Origin: Taxillus chinensis
Lineage: Eukaryota; Streptophyta; Magnoliopsida; Santalales; Loranthaceae
DNA length: 64,000 nt
Assembly (NCBI GenBank): GCA_023512835.1
Contig: CM042090.1
Coordinates: 18,010,356 to 18,074,355 of the forward strand
Direction of reading: 5' to 3'
The position numbers were made by a program, and so were the translations under genes. Of this stretch, positions 47,754-59,427 are shown piece after piece (within the stretch, counting starts at the first letter, position 1; the number at the start of each line of letters is the position of its first letter). The notes below the pieces were generated by a model. The model had not been told where the DNA came from, did no database searches, and worked only from the letters and a program-made list of their open reading frames with translations.

Positions 47754-50260
47754 TCAGCGGCTATGTTTCTGGTGCAGTATCGTTGTTGTGATACATGGAG
47801 ACACTTACTGCATGAATGCGAATGGGGTATGATTGCAGGAATATGTGACTGACATGTTCTTTTTTACTGGGATATAGGAGAAGGACTAAGTTGCCCAGTT
47901 CCAAAGTTAGGTACTGCTGTTGTTGTGTTGTTACTTCGCCTTTGTTTAAATTTTCTGTTGTTGTTAATTTTTTATGTTAGGATGATCTTGTTTACAGTTT
48001 GTAGGATTGAATTTATTTATCTTGGTTATTGACTGACTGCCTTATAGACTCATAGCTGATAGGTTGTTCAAAAATATACAGCAATGTGCTGTCAGAATGT
48101 ACTTTTATCATTGACTGTAGCTTCATTCTGTTAATTCTATAGGACGAGGCTTGAGTATTCAATCAATGTAGCTCAAATTTCCTGTTCACTTCGATTGTAA
48201 CAGTTGCAACCTTGTTTGTATTAATAACAAGTTTTCTTCTATACACATTTTTCTGCAAACGTCTGTCGTGCTCTAGTTATTTCTTTGTTGGGCGTGAATT
48301 GATGAGTTAAAAAATCTGAATCTCCATCAATAGTTTAATCATTTCTTGCTCAGGGTTTTGGATATTACGTTTTCTTGTAGCATGTAACTTCTGTGACCTT
48401 CTTGGTTATTATTTTTTTAAAATCACTAGTTTAATCATATTATGGGTTTCCAATTTTATGATATGGTATTGGATATAGAGCTATAAAAAAACTGTGAATT
48501 TGAATATTTAATTGGATTTGTATAAAAGAAGATATTATCTGTATCTATCGTTACTATATGGATACATATACGAATATGAGGTATCTATATCCAAAATATT
48601 TGTATTCATTTTTATTTTGAAATATTAAATATTTACTTTATTAGTACAAATGCTCCTTAGCACAAATGGTTAAGTTTGCCAGAAGGAGCACTTTCGCTCT
48701 GTGCTTCAATTTTATTATTTTCCTACAGTTGTGGCAAGTCCCACATGGAATATGACTTCAATATCGGATGAATATGGATATGAATGAGTGTTTTGAATAT
48801 ATGTTGAATATCATTTTAAACACCAAATAAACATCAAATATTAATTCGGATATACTAGTATCTGCATTTCAAACCTAATTCAATTACTCAGTTGTGCAAC
48901 AGAGTTCAGTGGTTCTTACTAGAAAGAACTAGCAGCTGGTAGCCTGGTAAATTGGTAATGATTTAAGGAGGGATTATACATTAAGTATCAAATTTATGTG
49001 GCTTTATATGAATTAAGTTACCTAATTTTTGGTTAATTTGTGAGTTATTATAAGAAAGAATACAGCCGGAGTGATGGGTCTCCTCCTTTCAATTCAATTT
49101 AGGTTCTACTAGACTCGAGAGATATAAGGCAAAAGCTAACACAGACCGCCAATGCAACTCAGGCAATTCGAATTGGGGAGTTTCGGATGATGGCTGAGCT
49201 TGCCCCATCATCAAGTTTATTTCCCCATATGACGGTGGATTGGTTTTTGCCCTATGATTAGTTTTATTCTCATATTTCAACCTGTCATTTTGAAGTCACC
49301 ATCTAAATGATTTTACTATCTACTTATAGGGTAATAATACAAAATCTGACTAATTGATGCCAAACTAGTGAATATGTAATGTGATACCATCACGAGCATT
49401 GAGCTGACTTTTAATAAAAGATTTTGATCTTGTCATTCATCAGTTTGGCCTAAATTTATCGGACTCTGTAGCATTGCTTCTAATACAATTGACTTTCTCA
49501 TTGCACATGCAGATATGATATTCGTTCAACCAGTCAAACATGGTAAAACTCATAGTTTTGCAGTTTTGGAGTTCTTCTAGTTTCCGTTTAAGAACTCCTG
49601 ACTTATGCTCCTAATGCGTATACCGCATAGTGCATATGAAAGGCCCATAAACATGGTAAAACTCATAGTTTTGCAGTTTTGGAGTTCTTCTAGTTTCCGT
49701 TTAAGAACTCCTGACTTATGCTCCTAATGCGTATACCGCATAGTGCATATGAAAGGCCCATAAACTTGTAGTAGCCGTCTCTGCATATGAACTCCGTAGT
49801 CATGTCATGGCTTATGTTAAAAGCGTTAAAGTTGGGTATGTAATTGTTGGTAATATAATTAATGGGTGGAACTGAACAGAGATTGGAGAGAGAAAATAGT
49901 TAAATAGATAGATGAAGGCATGTGCTAAAGAAGCGTAACTCACTAAAACTCCAGCTATTTGGGCCTTCCTAATTCCTACCATATGTGATGGTGATTATTC
50001 GATACTATATTCTTGATAGGCTCTGTGGAATATTATGTACTTGAGAAGCTTTATGATATTTAGGGTGCATTTGATATACAAGACTATACATAGTAATACT
50101 ATACAATATTTTTAGACATCTTCAATCCATTCCTCTAATTTGAAACAATTTTTCTACTAAAATATGGTAATTTTATGGGTCATCTCTAATTGCATTAAAC
50201 TTAATACTATACAATAATTTTTTATTTTCATTTATTATAATCTTTCTAGTTCAGTCGTCT
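47754..50260. other. 3' flank of the J-domain gene and AT-rich spacer
   Basis: The first few hundred bases are likely 3' UTR. Beyond that is AT-rich DNA with no supportable gene. Positions 48450-48860 have repeated GAATAT/GGATAT motifs and look like mobile-element remains. A 113-bp tandem duplication is listed separately. Confidence 0.55.
49536..49761. repeat. Perfect 113-bp tandem duplication
   Basis: Two adjacent copies (49536-49648 and 49649-49761) are identical by eye over the full unit, which includes ATGCGTATACCGCATAGTGC, itself containing the palindrome-like GCGTATACCGC. No divergence implies a recent duplication or a possible assembly artefact. Non-coding. Confidence 0.93.
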
Positions 50261-50261
50261 A

Positions 50262-50930
50262 TGCATCGAAGGGAGGGGATTCAGGGGAGGGGGGCGTTGG
50301 CGCCGAGGAAGAAGGAGAGGGGAGGGGCGGCGGCATTGGCGCCGAGGAAGAGGGAAGGGGGGTGGCGGCGCATGATCGACGGCTGCTTTTGGGGGTTGCA
50401 TTTAAACTATCGCATGCACATAAGAAATGGAATTTTGAACTGATTCTTTAAAAAAGCACGGATTTGACGTTGTTTATCTTGTCTGTGGTTTAAGTTTAGG
50501 TGAAATTGGTTGAAAATGGGTGAAGGACCAGACCGAGGAGGTGGTGGCGGCTTTAAGCTGGGAGGTGAGTTAGAGCAGGCCCCGCCGAGGGGGAAGACCA
50601 AAAGCAAAACATGGGGATTTGGACGAGGACGACGGGTAAGGCAGAGGAGGTGTTGGATTTGAGGTCGTCGTCGTTGATGGGGTCGGAGCAGGAGCGTCGG
50701 TGGGAGTGGTTCGGCGATCGGCGACATAGCTAATGACACCATCACCGGCATCTTGGGGGTGGGGGGGCTGTGCCGGGGAAGAAGGGGGGGTGTCGAGGTG
50801 GCGGTGGTTTGGCGCTGGGGTAGTGTGGGTTGGGGGTGGGAAGAGTGGGAGCGTTCAACGTTGGTGCTTGGCGCTGGCTTTAGCGGCAACAGGGCTGCAT
50901 CATATATGGCACGTTACTGTACAATTCCGC
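50262..50930. other. G-rich island with open frames of uncertain meaning
   Basis: A G-biased, purine-rich plus strand. Near 50265-50365 a short GGCGTTGGCGCCGAGGAAG-like unit is repeated (first copy near 50289, second near 50331). The minus strand stays open for 160 codons (50407-50889), but its product is a Pro/Ser/Arg-rich low-complexity string with no domain. I do not call a gene. It may be a decayed first exon or an element fragment. Confidence 0.4.
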
Positions 50931-53200
50931 AAAAAATACGCGTAGAGTAGCGCAACGTTTCTTTTTGGCTTTTTTACGCTAGATATGGAGATCCCCGCCT
51001 ACATTCACGTTCCAAGGAAGTGGGAAGGTAGTTTATGATTTGAATTTTTATTGAAATTAAAATTAAATTTTTAAATTTTAAAAATAAATTTAATTTAATA
51101 AGAGAGATAACATGTTTTTTGAAAATGTATTTTTTAAAATTATAATTTACAAAAAAATGAATTAAAATTAAAATATGATAAGTTTATGTAATAAAATAAA
51201 GAAAAAGAAAGAGTTTTTTCAAAATAATTAAATTAGGTTTTATAAAAATCTAAGAAAATTTAAATATATTTTAAAAAACAACTTTATTCGAAGAAAAAAA
51301 GAAATAAATGTAAATTTTTTTGTTAGTTAAAATTTATTTTTAAAAAATATGATAATATAGTTTTAGTGCCGCAGGCACATGAATGATGAATCCAAACAAA
51401 ATCAACGGCACCAATGCCATCCGTATGCATTATGTAGTTGGTCCTTCTTTCAGTAATTTGATTTTTGAAATTGGTTTTGTTGTAATTAATTTAAAAAATT
51501 ATATATAGCCCACAAATGAGAAATATATTGTATTCTTTTATATTTTTAATCAAAACGATATTATTTTAATATATATCTTAATTTTTCCCTGGTGTAAAGA
51601 GCCTGTAATGCATTCTTCATTTTAATAAAAATATAGGGATGCGGTAATACAAATAACATTGCTCATTAATTAATATATTGTTTTTATGAACAATAAGTAT
51701 CTGTTCGGTCCCCTTTGGTGCATGTTGGATTCGATTTATATAAACGATAAATAAAAATAAGTTCCATTCGGTCTGGATTTAATTGCGCCCATGTGTTTAT
51801 AATTTGACTAAAATGACATGAGTGTCATCATGTCAACTAATTAGAACAACTATTCTCAATGGAAAATGCTAAATACCCAGACAAGATAAGGAAAAATCAT
51901 CATGGGATAAATTACATACTAATCAGTTCTAAATATATACATTTTTGCTAAATATTTATCATGGGAAAAATCATCACAAGATAAGTGTCATCTTGGCATA
52001 TTTGCCATTTTTTACTCACTTCTAAATATATACATTTTGCTACGCGAAGTACTTTCCAATATTTTGTTAACATAAAAAACATTTTTATTATATATATATA
52101 TATACACACACACATGAAAATGCAACTTTGAAATTATTTAACTGCAATAATTTTATTTAAATAAAATTATAATTTCAACCATTAATTTCAAAATTAAATG
52201 ATACAAATCAAAACTGCTTATGATCCAAATTCAAATCTTAATCGAAACTGTTTATGATCCAAATCTCTCAAAATTTTACAAGTCAGATTATGACTAATTA
52301 TGTGGGATTATGCTAGCACGTCTTAAATTCTTTGAAATCTCTCAAATCTCTCATCATATTGCTAGGGAAAAGAATCAAGTCTTCATCACCAAAGCCATGC
52401 GAGAGCTTGGTCCAAGTGGTCAACAAGTTCACTCTATAGTCTATGCGAGATGTAGATGCTTTCCATATCCACCTCATGTGACGGAGGCTTTCAGAGTATA
52501 AAAAACAAGGAAGAAGAAGTACAGTTACCGTTGATCAAACCCATACTCTACTGCAATGGGTCGAAGGTCGCGGACGACCCGATTTGGTACTTGGATGGAA
52601 TGGAACAACAAATCTAAGAACAAGTTCGAATTCTCGATGCTCAAGTTGCTCACCAACTCCGTAATGCTGCTCTCTACGTCTTGGCACTGGCCAAAGAAGC
52701 TCCAATCTCTCTCTCTCTCTCTCTCTCTAGCCCTCTTTCAACTTGTTTCTCTAGAAATCAGCTGCTAGGTGCCTGGGCAGACCAAACAATGGGGTTGTTC
52801 GTGTATGTGTCTGTGTGAGTGGTCTCTACAACGAAGACCATGACTGAAATTGGATCTTGCGCGGAACCGACCTCCTTCCTCTTGTTATCATCCTCCATCA
52901 CCCCGGATGATTATCGGTAAAGGCAATGGATTTGACTGGACTTCGATGGCGGCGGCGAAGGAAGATTACAAGGACGGAGTAATGAATTGGGTGAATAATT
53001 TATCTTTGATCTGATCTATCACCACCCTGTGGACTAGAACCATGTTTTTGGATCTGGGTTTTAATTAGGGTTTCAATGAAAGAATTTGGGTCTTTTATCT
53101 ATATGTTTTTTTTTTAAATAAATCCAAACTTCTTCTAGAAAGCACCATTAAAAAAGGTGCAGAACACACGCGCGCACACACGTTGATAACAATAATAAAA
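50931..53200. other. AT-rich spacer with an unplaced coding-like fragment
   Basis: Mostly AT-rich DNA with nothing recognisable up to 52280. On the plus strand, 52310-52500 is open (62 codons) and near 52555-52710 a frame reads ADDPIWYLDGMEQQI, a stop, then EQVRILDAQVAHQLRNAALY and VLALAKEAP. The amphipathic, protein-like composition suggests a decayed coding fragment. I do not recognise the family. A CT microsatellite follows at 52708-52728. Confidence 0.4.
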
Positions 53201-53767
53201 AATGCTTTCAGTGTTCCTCACTCGCTTCGGCTTCCTGCAGTCTTCAGCAGCTTCTTGCGAGTAAGAGTTCATTTCCCTTCTTAAACCCTAACTACTTTTT
53301 ACGCTGCGTTGTTACACTTATCTTGGTTTCGATTCGCTTATCTTCGATACGACGTGCGATCGCGATTCTATTTCTAGGGTTGACATTATTATTATTATTA
53401 TTGTTGTTGTTGTTGTTACCGATGACGTGTTTGTGTGAAGAGCCGCAACCTAGTGGAACTGCGAAACCTTAATAACGGCTTTATATGGTTATTTTCTGCT
53501 CAAATGTGATGTGCCTCTGATTTCAGCATACGTTTTCATTTTTATTCATTTATTCGGCGACACGATCTATCTCCTGTAATGTTGTTGGCATGGAAAATGT
53601 TACTAGAGTGCAACAGCGATCCGTACTGTTTTTTAGAGTTTGTTTTGTTCTGTGATCCTACTACTTCTATGTGGGGTTATTTATACCTGTAACTGTAGAC
53701 GTTCTTCTTTGCTCCAACACAATAGGCCATTAACACAGACAGAACTATGACGGTTGTTGGCTTGCAG
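53200..53767 (+). other. Probable leader exon and 5'-UTR intron of the PWWP gene
   Basis: A CT-rich segment (about 53200-53260) ends at a donor, CTTGCGA|GTAAGAG. An acceptor, GGCTTGCAG, ends at 53767, 26 bases before the start codon at 53794. The intron includes ATT/GTT trinucleotide runs (about 53385-53418). Predicted by eye only. Confidence 0.55.
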
Positions 53768-53793
53768 GGCTCTTTTTGGATCATACAAAAATT

Positions 53794-56700
53794 ATGATTA
53801 AAAAAATGTGCCCCAGCGAGGGATTCAAGTTAGGGGATACGATATGGCTGAAGCCAGATGGTCATCTATGGTGGCCTGCTCAGGTCCGTGGAAATTTTGT
53901 TGCCTTCATGATATAGAACGTTTAATTTCATTATTTTTCTGGTCTGTGCTTGCTTATGGTGTGTATATATTTATATAGATATATAAGTTATCAAATACGG
54001 CTGTCTTTGTGTTTATTTTTCTATTACTTAGGTTTATGATGAGAATACTGTGAGTGAAAGATGCAAGCCCGGTAAGGGATCTGTGGGTGAAGTCTTTGTT
54101 CGATTCTATGGAAGCTACACTTTGTGAGTGCCCCTTTTTTTTTTTTTTTTTTTTCATCACTCTTTCCTTTAGCTTGTTTGTATGTGTCGTGTAACTTCTT
54201 ACTTAATCTAAATCCCTTATTTTTAAAAAAAATTTATTTCTCGTGTTCAGTTCATACGTGAATCCAACAAAATACACTTCAGAGTTTGAAAATGTAAGTT
54301 CTGTTATGCAAGACGATGCCATTCATCTATTGTTTTTTTTAACACTTTGCATTTTTTTTTATCTCCGTATAATGTATCTATTACTCGGTAGATGCTCAAG
54401 AAGAATGATGGTGACCGTAGGAAGATACTTCAGGATTCTATGGATAAGGTGTCTTAACTTCCTCTTGCCTTCATGTTATTGCATTTGTTAGTTTTTTTTT
54501 TTGGGACCGGAAAAGAAATTTATTCAAGGCCCCACAAATGAGGGAAAATTACAACAAAACACATAGAGATGCATTAGTTAGCTTCTTTTGACCGACATGA
54601 TATTAAATGTTTGCACTTGACTTATTTATTTAATTTGTATTTTTAATCTCGTATGGCTATAATGTTCTTACAGGGAATTGATATCTCCAAATGTGGTAGC
54701 CAGAAGACACATGGTAGGTCAATTATTTCACATGGTTATGCCTAGTTTTATTGCCTGTTCATGTGCAGGTTTAATGTTATATTATCATGGAGATAAATAG
54801 CGTTGGGTTGGGTGGTCTTGGAATCCAAGCTGTTTTAGAGTAATTCAGCAACACTATCTTAGTGCATAGCATTTTGAGAAATTGTACTTTCTTCTGTACT
54901 AATGTTTCTTTTGAAAGAAGCAAAAAGAATTTTATTTACTTTTTTCATTTAATGTTGTCCTAGTTGAGAAAGATTGCCTATATTTTTCGACTACATATAA
55001 TAAATGATTGAATCACCCCACAGGGCTACCATGGTGGTAAAGGAACACGCCCACTGTTGTTGAGAAATTGGGTTTAAAACTATGCATCCGCGAGGTATGG
55101 GAGTTTTAGCGGTCGGAAGGAGTGGGGAGGGCTGGGGGTATTATTGTAAAATAATAATAATAATTAATGATTGAAAGGAATGATTTCTTTGTTGTTTTGG
55201 CTTTTTGTCATTTCAATAATAATAATTTTCAAGCTATGCTCGATGATATGTACTTGGAAATGACCAGATCATAGGAAAGTTTTCCCTCCCTTAAATCTGT
55301 TCATACCCATAGACAGATGCTCTGCCCTGGTGATCAGAAGATCTGGCAGTGTCCATTCTCCCAGTTCCATCACCCATCTAGACTCAGCTCTCAGTCCACA
55401 TGGTCATTCACAGGTGGTGTGAGTGCATTTATATTATGATGTGCTGGATTAAATCAAATGTTAGGTAAAATCTAGGAACATCGACCAACCAGAAGTTTGT
55501 TTTTGAAGGTATTCAATCTGCACCAAGCACATGTAGTTCATTATACCATTTTATTCCTCCCATATTAAAGATGAGTTCAAACCATTATGAATAGTCATTA
55601 GCACTGCATTAACTATTGAGGTTTGTGTCATATTCACCATTTCAGTAGCCATTACTATGTTTTTTTTATTTTGTAAGCATTATATTTGTTGTTTTTACTC
55701 TAATTCTGCAAAGGACAAACATCCTCAAATTGTGTAACTCTATAGGTAGTACTACATTTAGTTGTGTGTAATGATTTATGCTTTGCATTGGTATTTTGGT
55801 GATCTGTTACACATAAAATTTGGGTTTTGCCTGTAATCTAAGGCTCAAAGGCTGCAGGTTTTAGATGATACTAGATTATAGCTCTGTGTGCCATCAGAAT
55901 CTGTTGACATCTTGGTTTAGTTCTAAGTTGTTTCAGTTTTGACAGAAGTATTCGCCCACTCTTTGGAAAATGAAAAGCTGAATGAAAATGGAACAGGGAG
56001 ACAGAAGAAAGTGGGAGCTTCAAATTCTGTGAGTTCAAATATAACGAGTTAGTTTTTGTGATGGCTGAATAAGTTTGTATTTCTTTTGACTGGAAAGAAT
56101 ATTTATAAACCTGTCTCCAGACAAATGATCCTTTGGCAAGACATGCAGCTGATGGTCTAACTAGAACTAGAGCATCAAAGACCAGTTCTGTAGCAAAAAA
56201 TGGCAAGAAGGCAAGTGCTTCTCCACAAACAAAACCTGGTACAAACTTTTGGGTCGCCCAAAATCGACCTAGCTCTAAAAAGAAACAAAATAGTAAGGTC
56301 CCTAGGCGACGCGGGGTGCACAAGAGGGTCAAAAAAGAGGAACCGGGTTGTGATGAGGAATTAAAATGTAAATCGTCTGCAAAAGGCAGCAGGGCATTGG
56401 GAAAACGTAAGCCAGGTAGACAAATTGCTGAATTGGAAGAGGGAAGCAAAAGCAGGGTGAGGAAGCTCAAACTGAACACAGCAAAGAGAAGGCAAAAGCC
56501 GGGTAGCCTGGTTCCAAACGGGCAGGCAAAAAACAGAACTTTAAACAAGGAGAAACTGCAGACGAAGGCTATTGCCATGAAGAAAGTAAAAAAGGAAACT
56601 AATTCGCTGATAGAACCTCAGGTAAATAACCCCCCACCTGTGGTAGTATGTTTGACTTTATATCTCACTGTGGTATGCTCTTGTGTAGCTTTTAATCTGA

Positions 56701-56837
56701 CCTTGTGTTATAAATCATAAATGGAAAACTGCTTCCAGATGATGAATCCAAAAGAAGCTCAGGAGTCAAGTGCTAGGAAAATGAGAGTGATGCAGGTTCT
56801 TGGGCTTGTTCCACCCGTAGGGTCTCCATTTCCATAG
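53794..56837 (+). CDS. PWWP-domain protein, 8 coding exons, 334 aa
   Basis: Exons: 53794-53883, 54032-54123, 54251-54293, 54392-54448, 54674-54713, 55946-56028, 56121-56621, 56739-56837 (1005 nt, in phase throughout). Residues about 9-95 form a PWWP (Tudor/MBT-like) domain: GFKLGDTIWLKPDGHLWWPA followed by QVYDENTV, then VFVRFYGSYTFSYVNPTKY. PWWP domains bind methylated-histone chromatin. The rest is very basic, Lys/Ser/Arg-rich and probably nuclear. The C-terminus RKMRVMQVLGLVPPVGSPFP closely follows the signature of a plant PWWP family (usual form: R..MQ.LGL.AP.GSPF), so the 3' end is secure. It is shorter than many relatives, which may be subfamily-typical or loss of middle exons in the 1.2-kb intron 54714-55945. 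A second ATG at residue 5 is also possible. Confidence 0.88.
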
Positions 56838-58773
56838 AAATGACCAAATTTGCAAGTTTTTTATTATTTTTGTTTGGCTTCACTTTAGTTTACACCAAAC
56901 CTGTGGGCCGGTTCCCAATTTTGTACAAGACCCGCACTTTGATGGATGGCTCGCTTTAGTGGCGCAGGCCTTTGTAATCTGTTGACTCCTACCAAGTTTT
57001 CTGGTTGAAATATTATGAGGTGATCCAAATTACCAGCCATTGTTCTTCTAAGGTGCAAATGAAGGCTCATGCTAGTGTACGATTTCATTTTGTCTGGAGA
57101 TATCACGCGCACACACACACAAAATTATGATAAAATGTAAATATGTAAAGGGGGTGCACCGTTAATTTGAGTTGTTCATTCTGAATTCAACAGTTTAGAT
57201 CTTATTTTTATTGTGCTACACTTAAATAAAATTTAGGTCTAGACTGATGCAAAATCTAATGGTTCGAATCAACGGTACATGTTAAAGACAGTTCATGCAT
57301 TTATTATGTATTATAATATTATATATATATATATACACACACACACAGTGATATATTCTAATTGTATACATACATGTGTTTTAAAAAAAAAGATGATAGG
57401 AACGGTAAATGGCAACAAATTAATAATGAAAGTCAACAATTAATTAGACTCAGGACACATCAATCTCCCTTAGACAATGCTATGCTAGAGTCTAAATGCT
57501 CAAGCAGTGTCTCGATCAGTATTTTTTCTCTTCTTTTTTTGTTTTGCTTGAGACACTGCTCGAAGCCTAAACTCTCGAGCAATCAGACTCGAGCAACATA
57601 GCGTATGGATACAACCGAGCTCTCTCTTTCTTTTTAATTTTTTTACTATAATTTTCATCTTCACTAGTTATTGCGCTCGCAGACCATTGAGTCGGTCAGT
57701 CTCTTGCATCTTGTCCCTTCCTTCCTCCCCCAATTTATTTTAATTTCCTTCATTTTAGGTTTGTCTTTAGATTTTTTCATTTGCAGCGGATGCAAAGGTA
57801 TTTTCGTGCGTACGTTTTGCTCACTGATTTGAGGAGTAAGAGAAGGTATTTTGGATTTACTGATTTTTATTTAGAGTCGCATTTAAATAAACTTGTTGCA
57901 CTCCTTCCGTGACTGTGGATGAAATTGCACTCCTTAGACTTGTTGCATTCATTTTCTCCTTAGCATTACCTGATATATATATATCTCTTGCACCTGGGTC
58001 ACTGGCTGGCTCCTGCTTCAGCCTCACAACACTATGTTCGAGCAGAGGCTCAAACAATATCTGATTAGAAGGTGCTGGAGCCTCTGTTCGATACTGTGTT
58101 TGAACGATGATTTAGGAAAACAATGAAACCTGGTAGTCAGATGCTGTGTTTGCCTCTGTTTGAGCCTCTATTTGATGCTGTGCTAGTCAGATTTGCTGGG
58201 CCGAGTTTAATGATGCGTATCCTTGGTTTTTGTATCTTTTTTCCGTGGTAGTCTTGATTATTTATTTGTTGCTTCAGAGATGCAGACAGACAGGTGGCTG
58301 TTCTGCATTTTATTCCGAGACCACAGTGAGGGAAGAGGATCCACTTTTGGCTTTTGGGTTGAGCTTCAGTGTTGGCTCTTCAAAGTGGCTTCAAATGAAT
58401 CTTAAAAACAAAGAAAAATCTATACGCCGGAGTATAGATTTTTCAAATGAATCTTGAAAAACCAGAGGCTGATCGAATTAAATTAATTTTGTATAAACTG
58501 TTTTATAGAAAGGAAAAAAAAAATACCATATTGGTTTTCCCCTAGAGATATGTCAACAAAAACAAAGCACTTTTTTTCCCTTTTTCCTGCATAAAATCAG
58601 TTTTAACTTAGCCTAAAACCAAACAAAACAAATAATAACTTTCTTTTATTATCATACGTATATGTATTCAAGAAAGTCACGATGTTCTACAGCAAAGAGG
58701 ATAACGCAGCTGAAAAGGGGAAAAAAAAATGCAATACAAGCGGGTAATAATAACTGCAAAAAACACCAACTTT
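56838..58773. other. Region between the PWWP and TPR genes
   Basis: The left end is the PWWP 3' UTR. There is a CA/TA simple repeat near 57315-57350, an inverted repeat at 57479-57604 (separate entry), and a cluster of GTTTGAGCCTCT / GAGCAGAGGCTCAAAC inverted motifs between 58030 and 58210. The right end is the TPR gene 3' flank. No supportable gene. Confidence 0.5.
57479..57604. repeat. Imperfect inverted repeat (hairpin-forming)
   Basis: The left arm (57479-57517) and right arm (57546-57604) are inverted copies. The best-paired block is AAGCAGTGTCTCGATC against CTTGAGACACTGCTCG, with outer GCTATG/CATAGC and CTAGAGTCT/AGACTCGAG pairings. The roughly 28-nt loop is T-rich. The right arm has about 20 extra bases. 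It could be a MITE end or the stem of a small-RNA precursor. Confidence 0.6.
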
Positions 58774-59427
58774 TCAGTCGGATCCCTCCAAGCGGTCAAG
58801 GGCAGCCCGGGCCGGAGCCGAATTGGGTTCGACCCGGAGAGCCGACTGGTATGCGGCCTTGGCCTCCTCCTTCATCTTCTTGACCTCGTAGCACTCCCCA
58901 AGCACAACGAACACCTTCGCGTTCTCCGGGTTCAGCTTCGCCGCCTCCTTCAGATCCGCCGCTGCCGAGTCTGCCGAGTCAACCCTCCGCTTCCGATTCG
59001 CCGCCGCCGCCGCCGCCATCTTGAGCTCGGCGCGTTTCAGCAGGGCGTCTCCGCGCTCGCTCTCCGACAGGGACTTGGAGGTGAGAGGCGATAGCGCGAC
59101 GTCGAGCGACTCCAGGGCGGAGGTACGGAAGCCCTGGAGGTCGAGTGCTAGGGCCTTGAGGATGTGGGCGGCGGCGTCTGTGGGGTCGAGGGCGATGGAC
59201 TTGTCGGCCTCGGCGATGGCGGAGGCGGCGGCAGAGGGGGAGGATCTGGCCTTGGCGAAGAGCTGGGCACCGCAGACGAAGTGGCGCTTGGCTTGCACCT
59301 TGGCGCGGGTGGGTTGGCGGAGCCAGGCCAGGGCTTTTCTGGGGTAGTCGTTCATGGCGAGGAACATGACAACGCCTAGCAGGAATAGGCCTCCCTGAAG
59401 GAGGAGGTCGGTCATCATCTCTCCCAT
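58774..59427 (-). CDS. Membrane-anchored TPR protein, single exon, 217 aa
   Basis: An intronless frame of 217 residues. Residues 8-25 are a hydrophobic helix (LLLQGGLFLLGVVMFLAM), suggesting an N-terminal membrane anchor or signal anchor. From about residue 45 onward are tetratricopeptide-like helices with the canonical pattern. One runs from AIAEADKSIALDPTDAAAHI into LKALALDL. The last is AAKLNPENAKVFVVLGECYE followed by EEAKAAYQSALRVEPNSAPA. TPRs mediate protein-protein contacts, and the specific partner is unknown. Plant genomes have conserved small anchored TPR proteins of this form. The GC-rich, Ala-rich coding sequence contrasts with the AT-rich flanks. The first ATG (59427) was chosen; Met4 and Met5 are alternatives. 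Confidence 0.88.
   Translation of the reverse strand: MGEMMTDLLLQGGLFLLGVVMFLAMNDYPRKALAWLRQPTRAKVQAKRHFVCGAQLFAKARSSPSAAASAIAEADKSIALDPTDAAAHILKALALDLQGFRTSALESLDVALSPLTSKSLSESERGDALLKRAELKMAAAAAANRKRRVDSADSAAADLKEAAKLNPENAKVFVVLGECYEVKKMKEEAKAAYQSALRVEPNSAPARAALDRLEGSD

Noticed and set aside
48650..48745. Possible SINE with tRNA-like boxes (TAGCACAAATGGTTAAG)
   Set aside because: The B-box match is poor, and no poly(A) tail or target duplication could be seen.
50407..50889. 160-codon minus-strand proline-rich open frame
   Set aside because: It is low-complexity translation of a G-rich strand, with no domain, splice context or start context.
57245..57270. GGTTCGAATC, a tRNA T-loop-like motif
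   Set aside because: No acceptor stem, D-arm or anticodon arm can be drawn around it.
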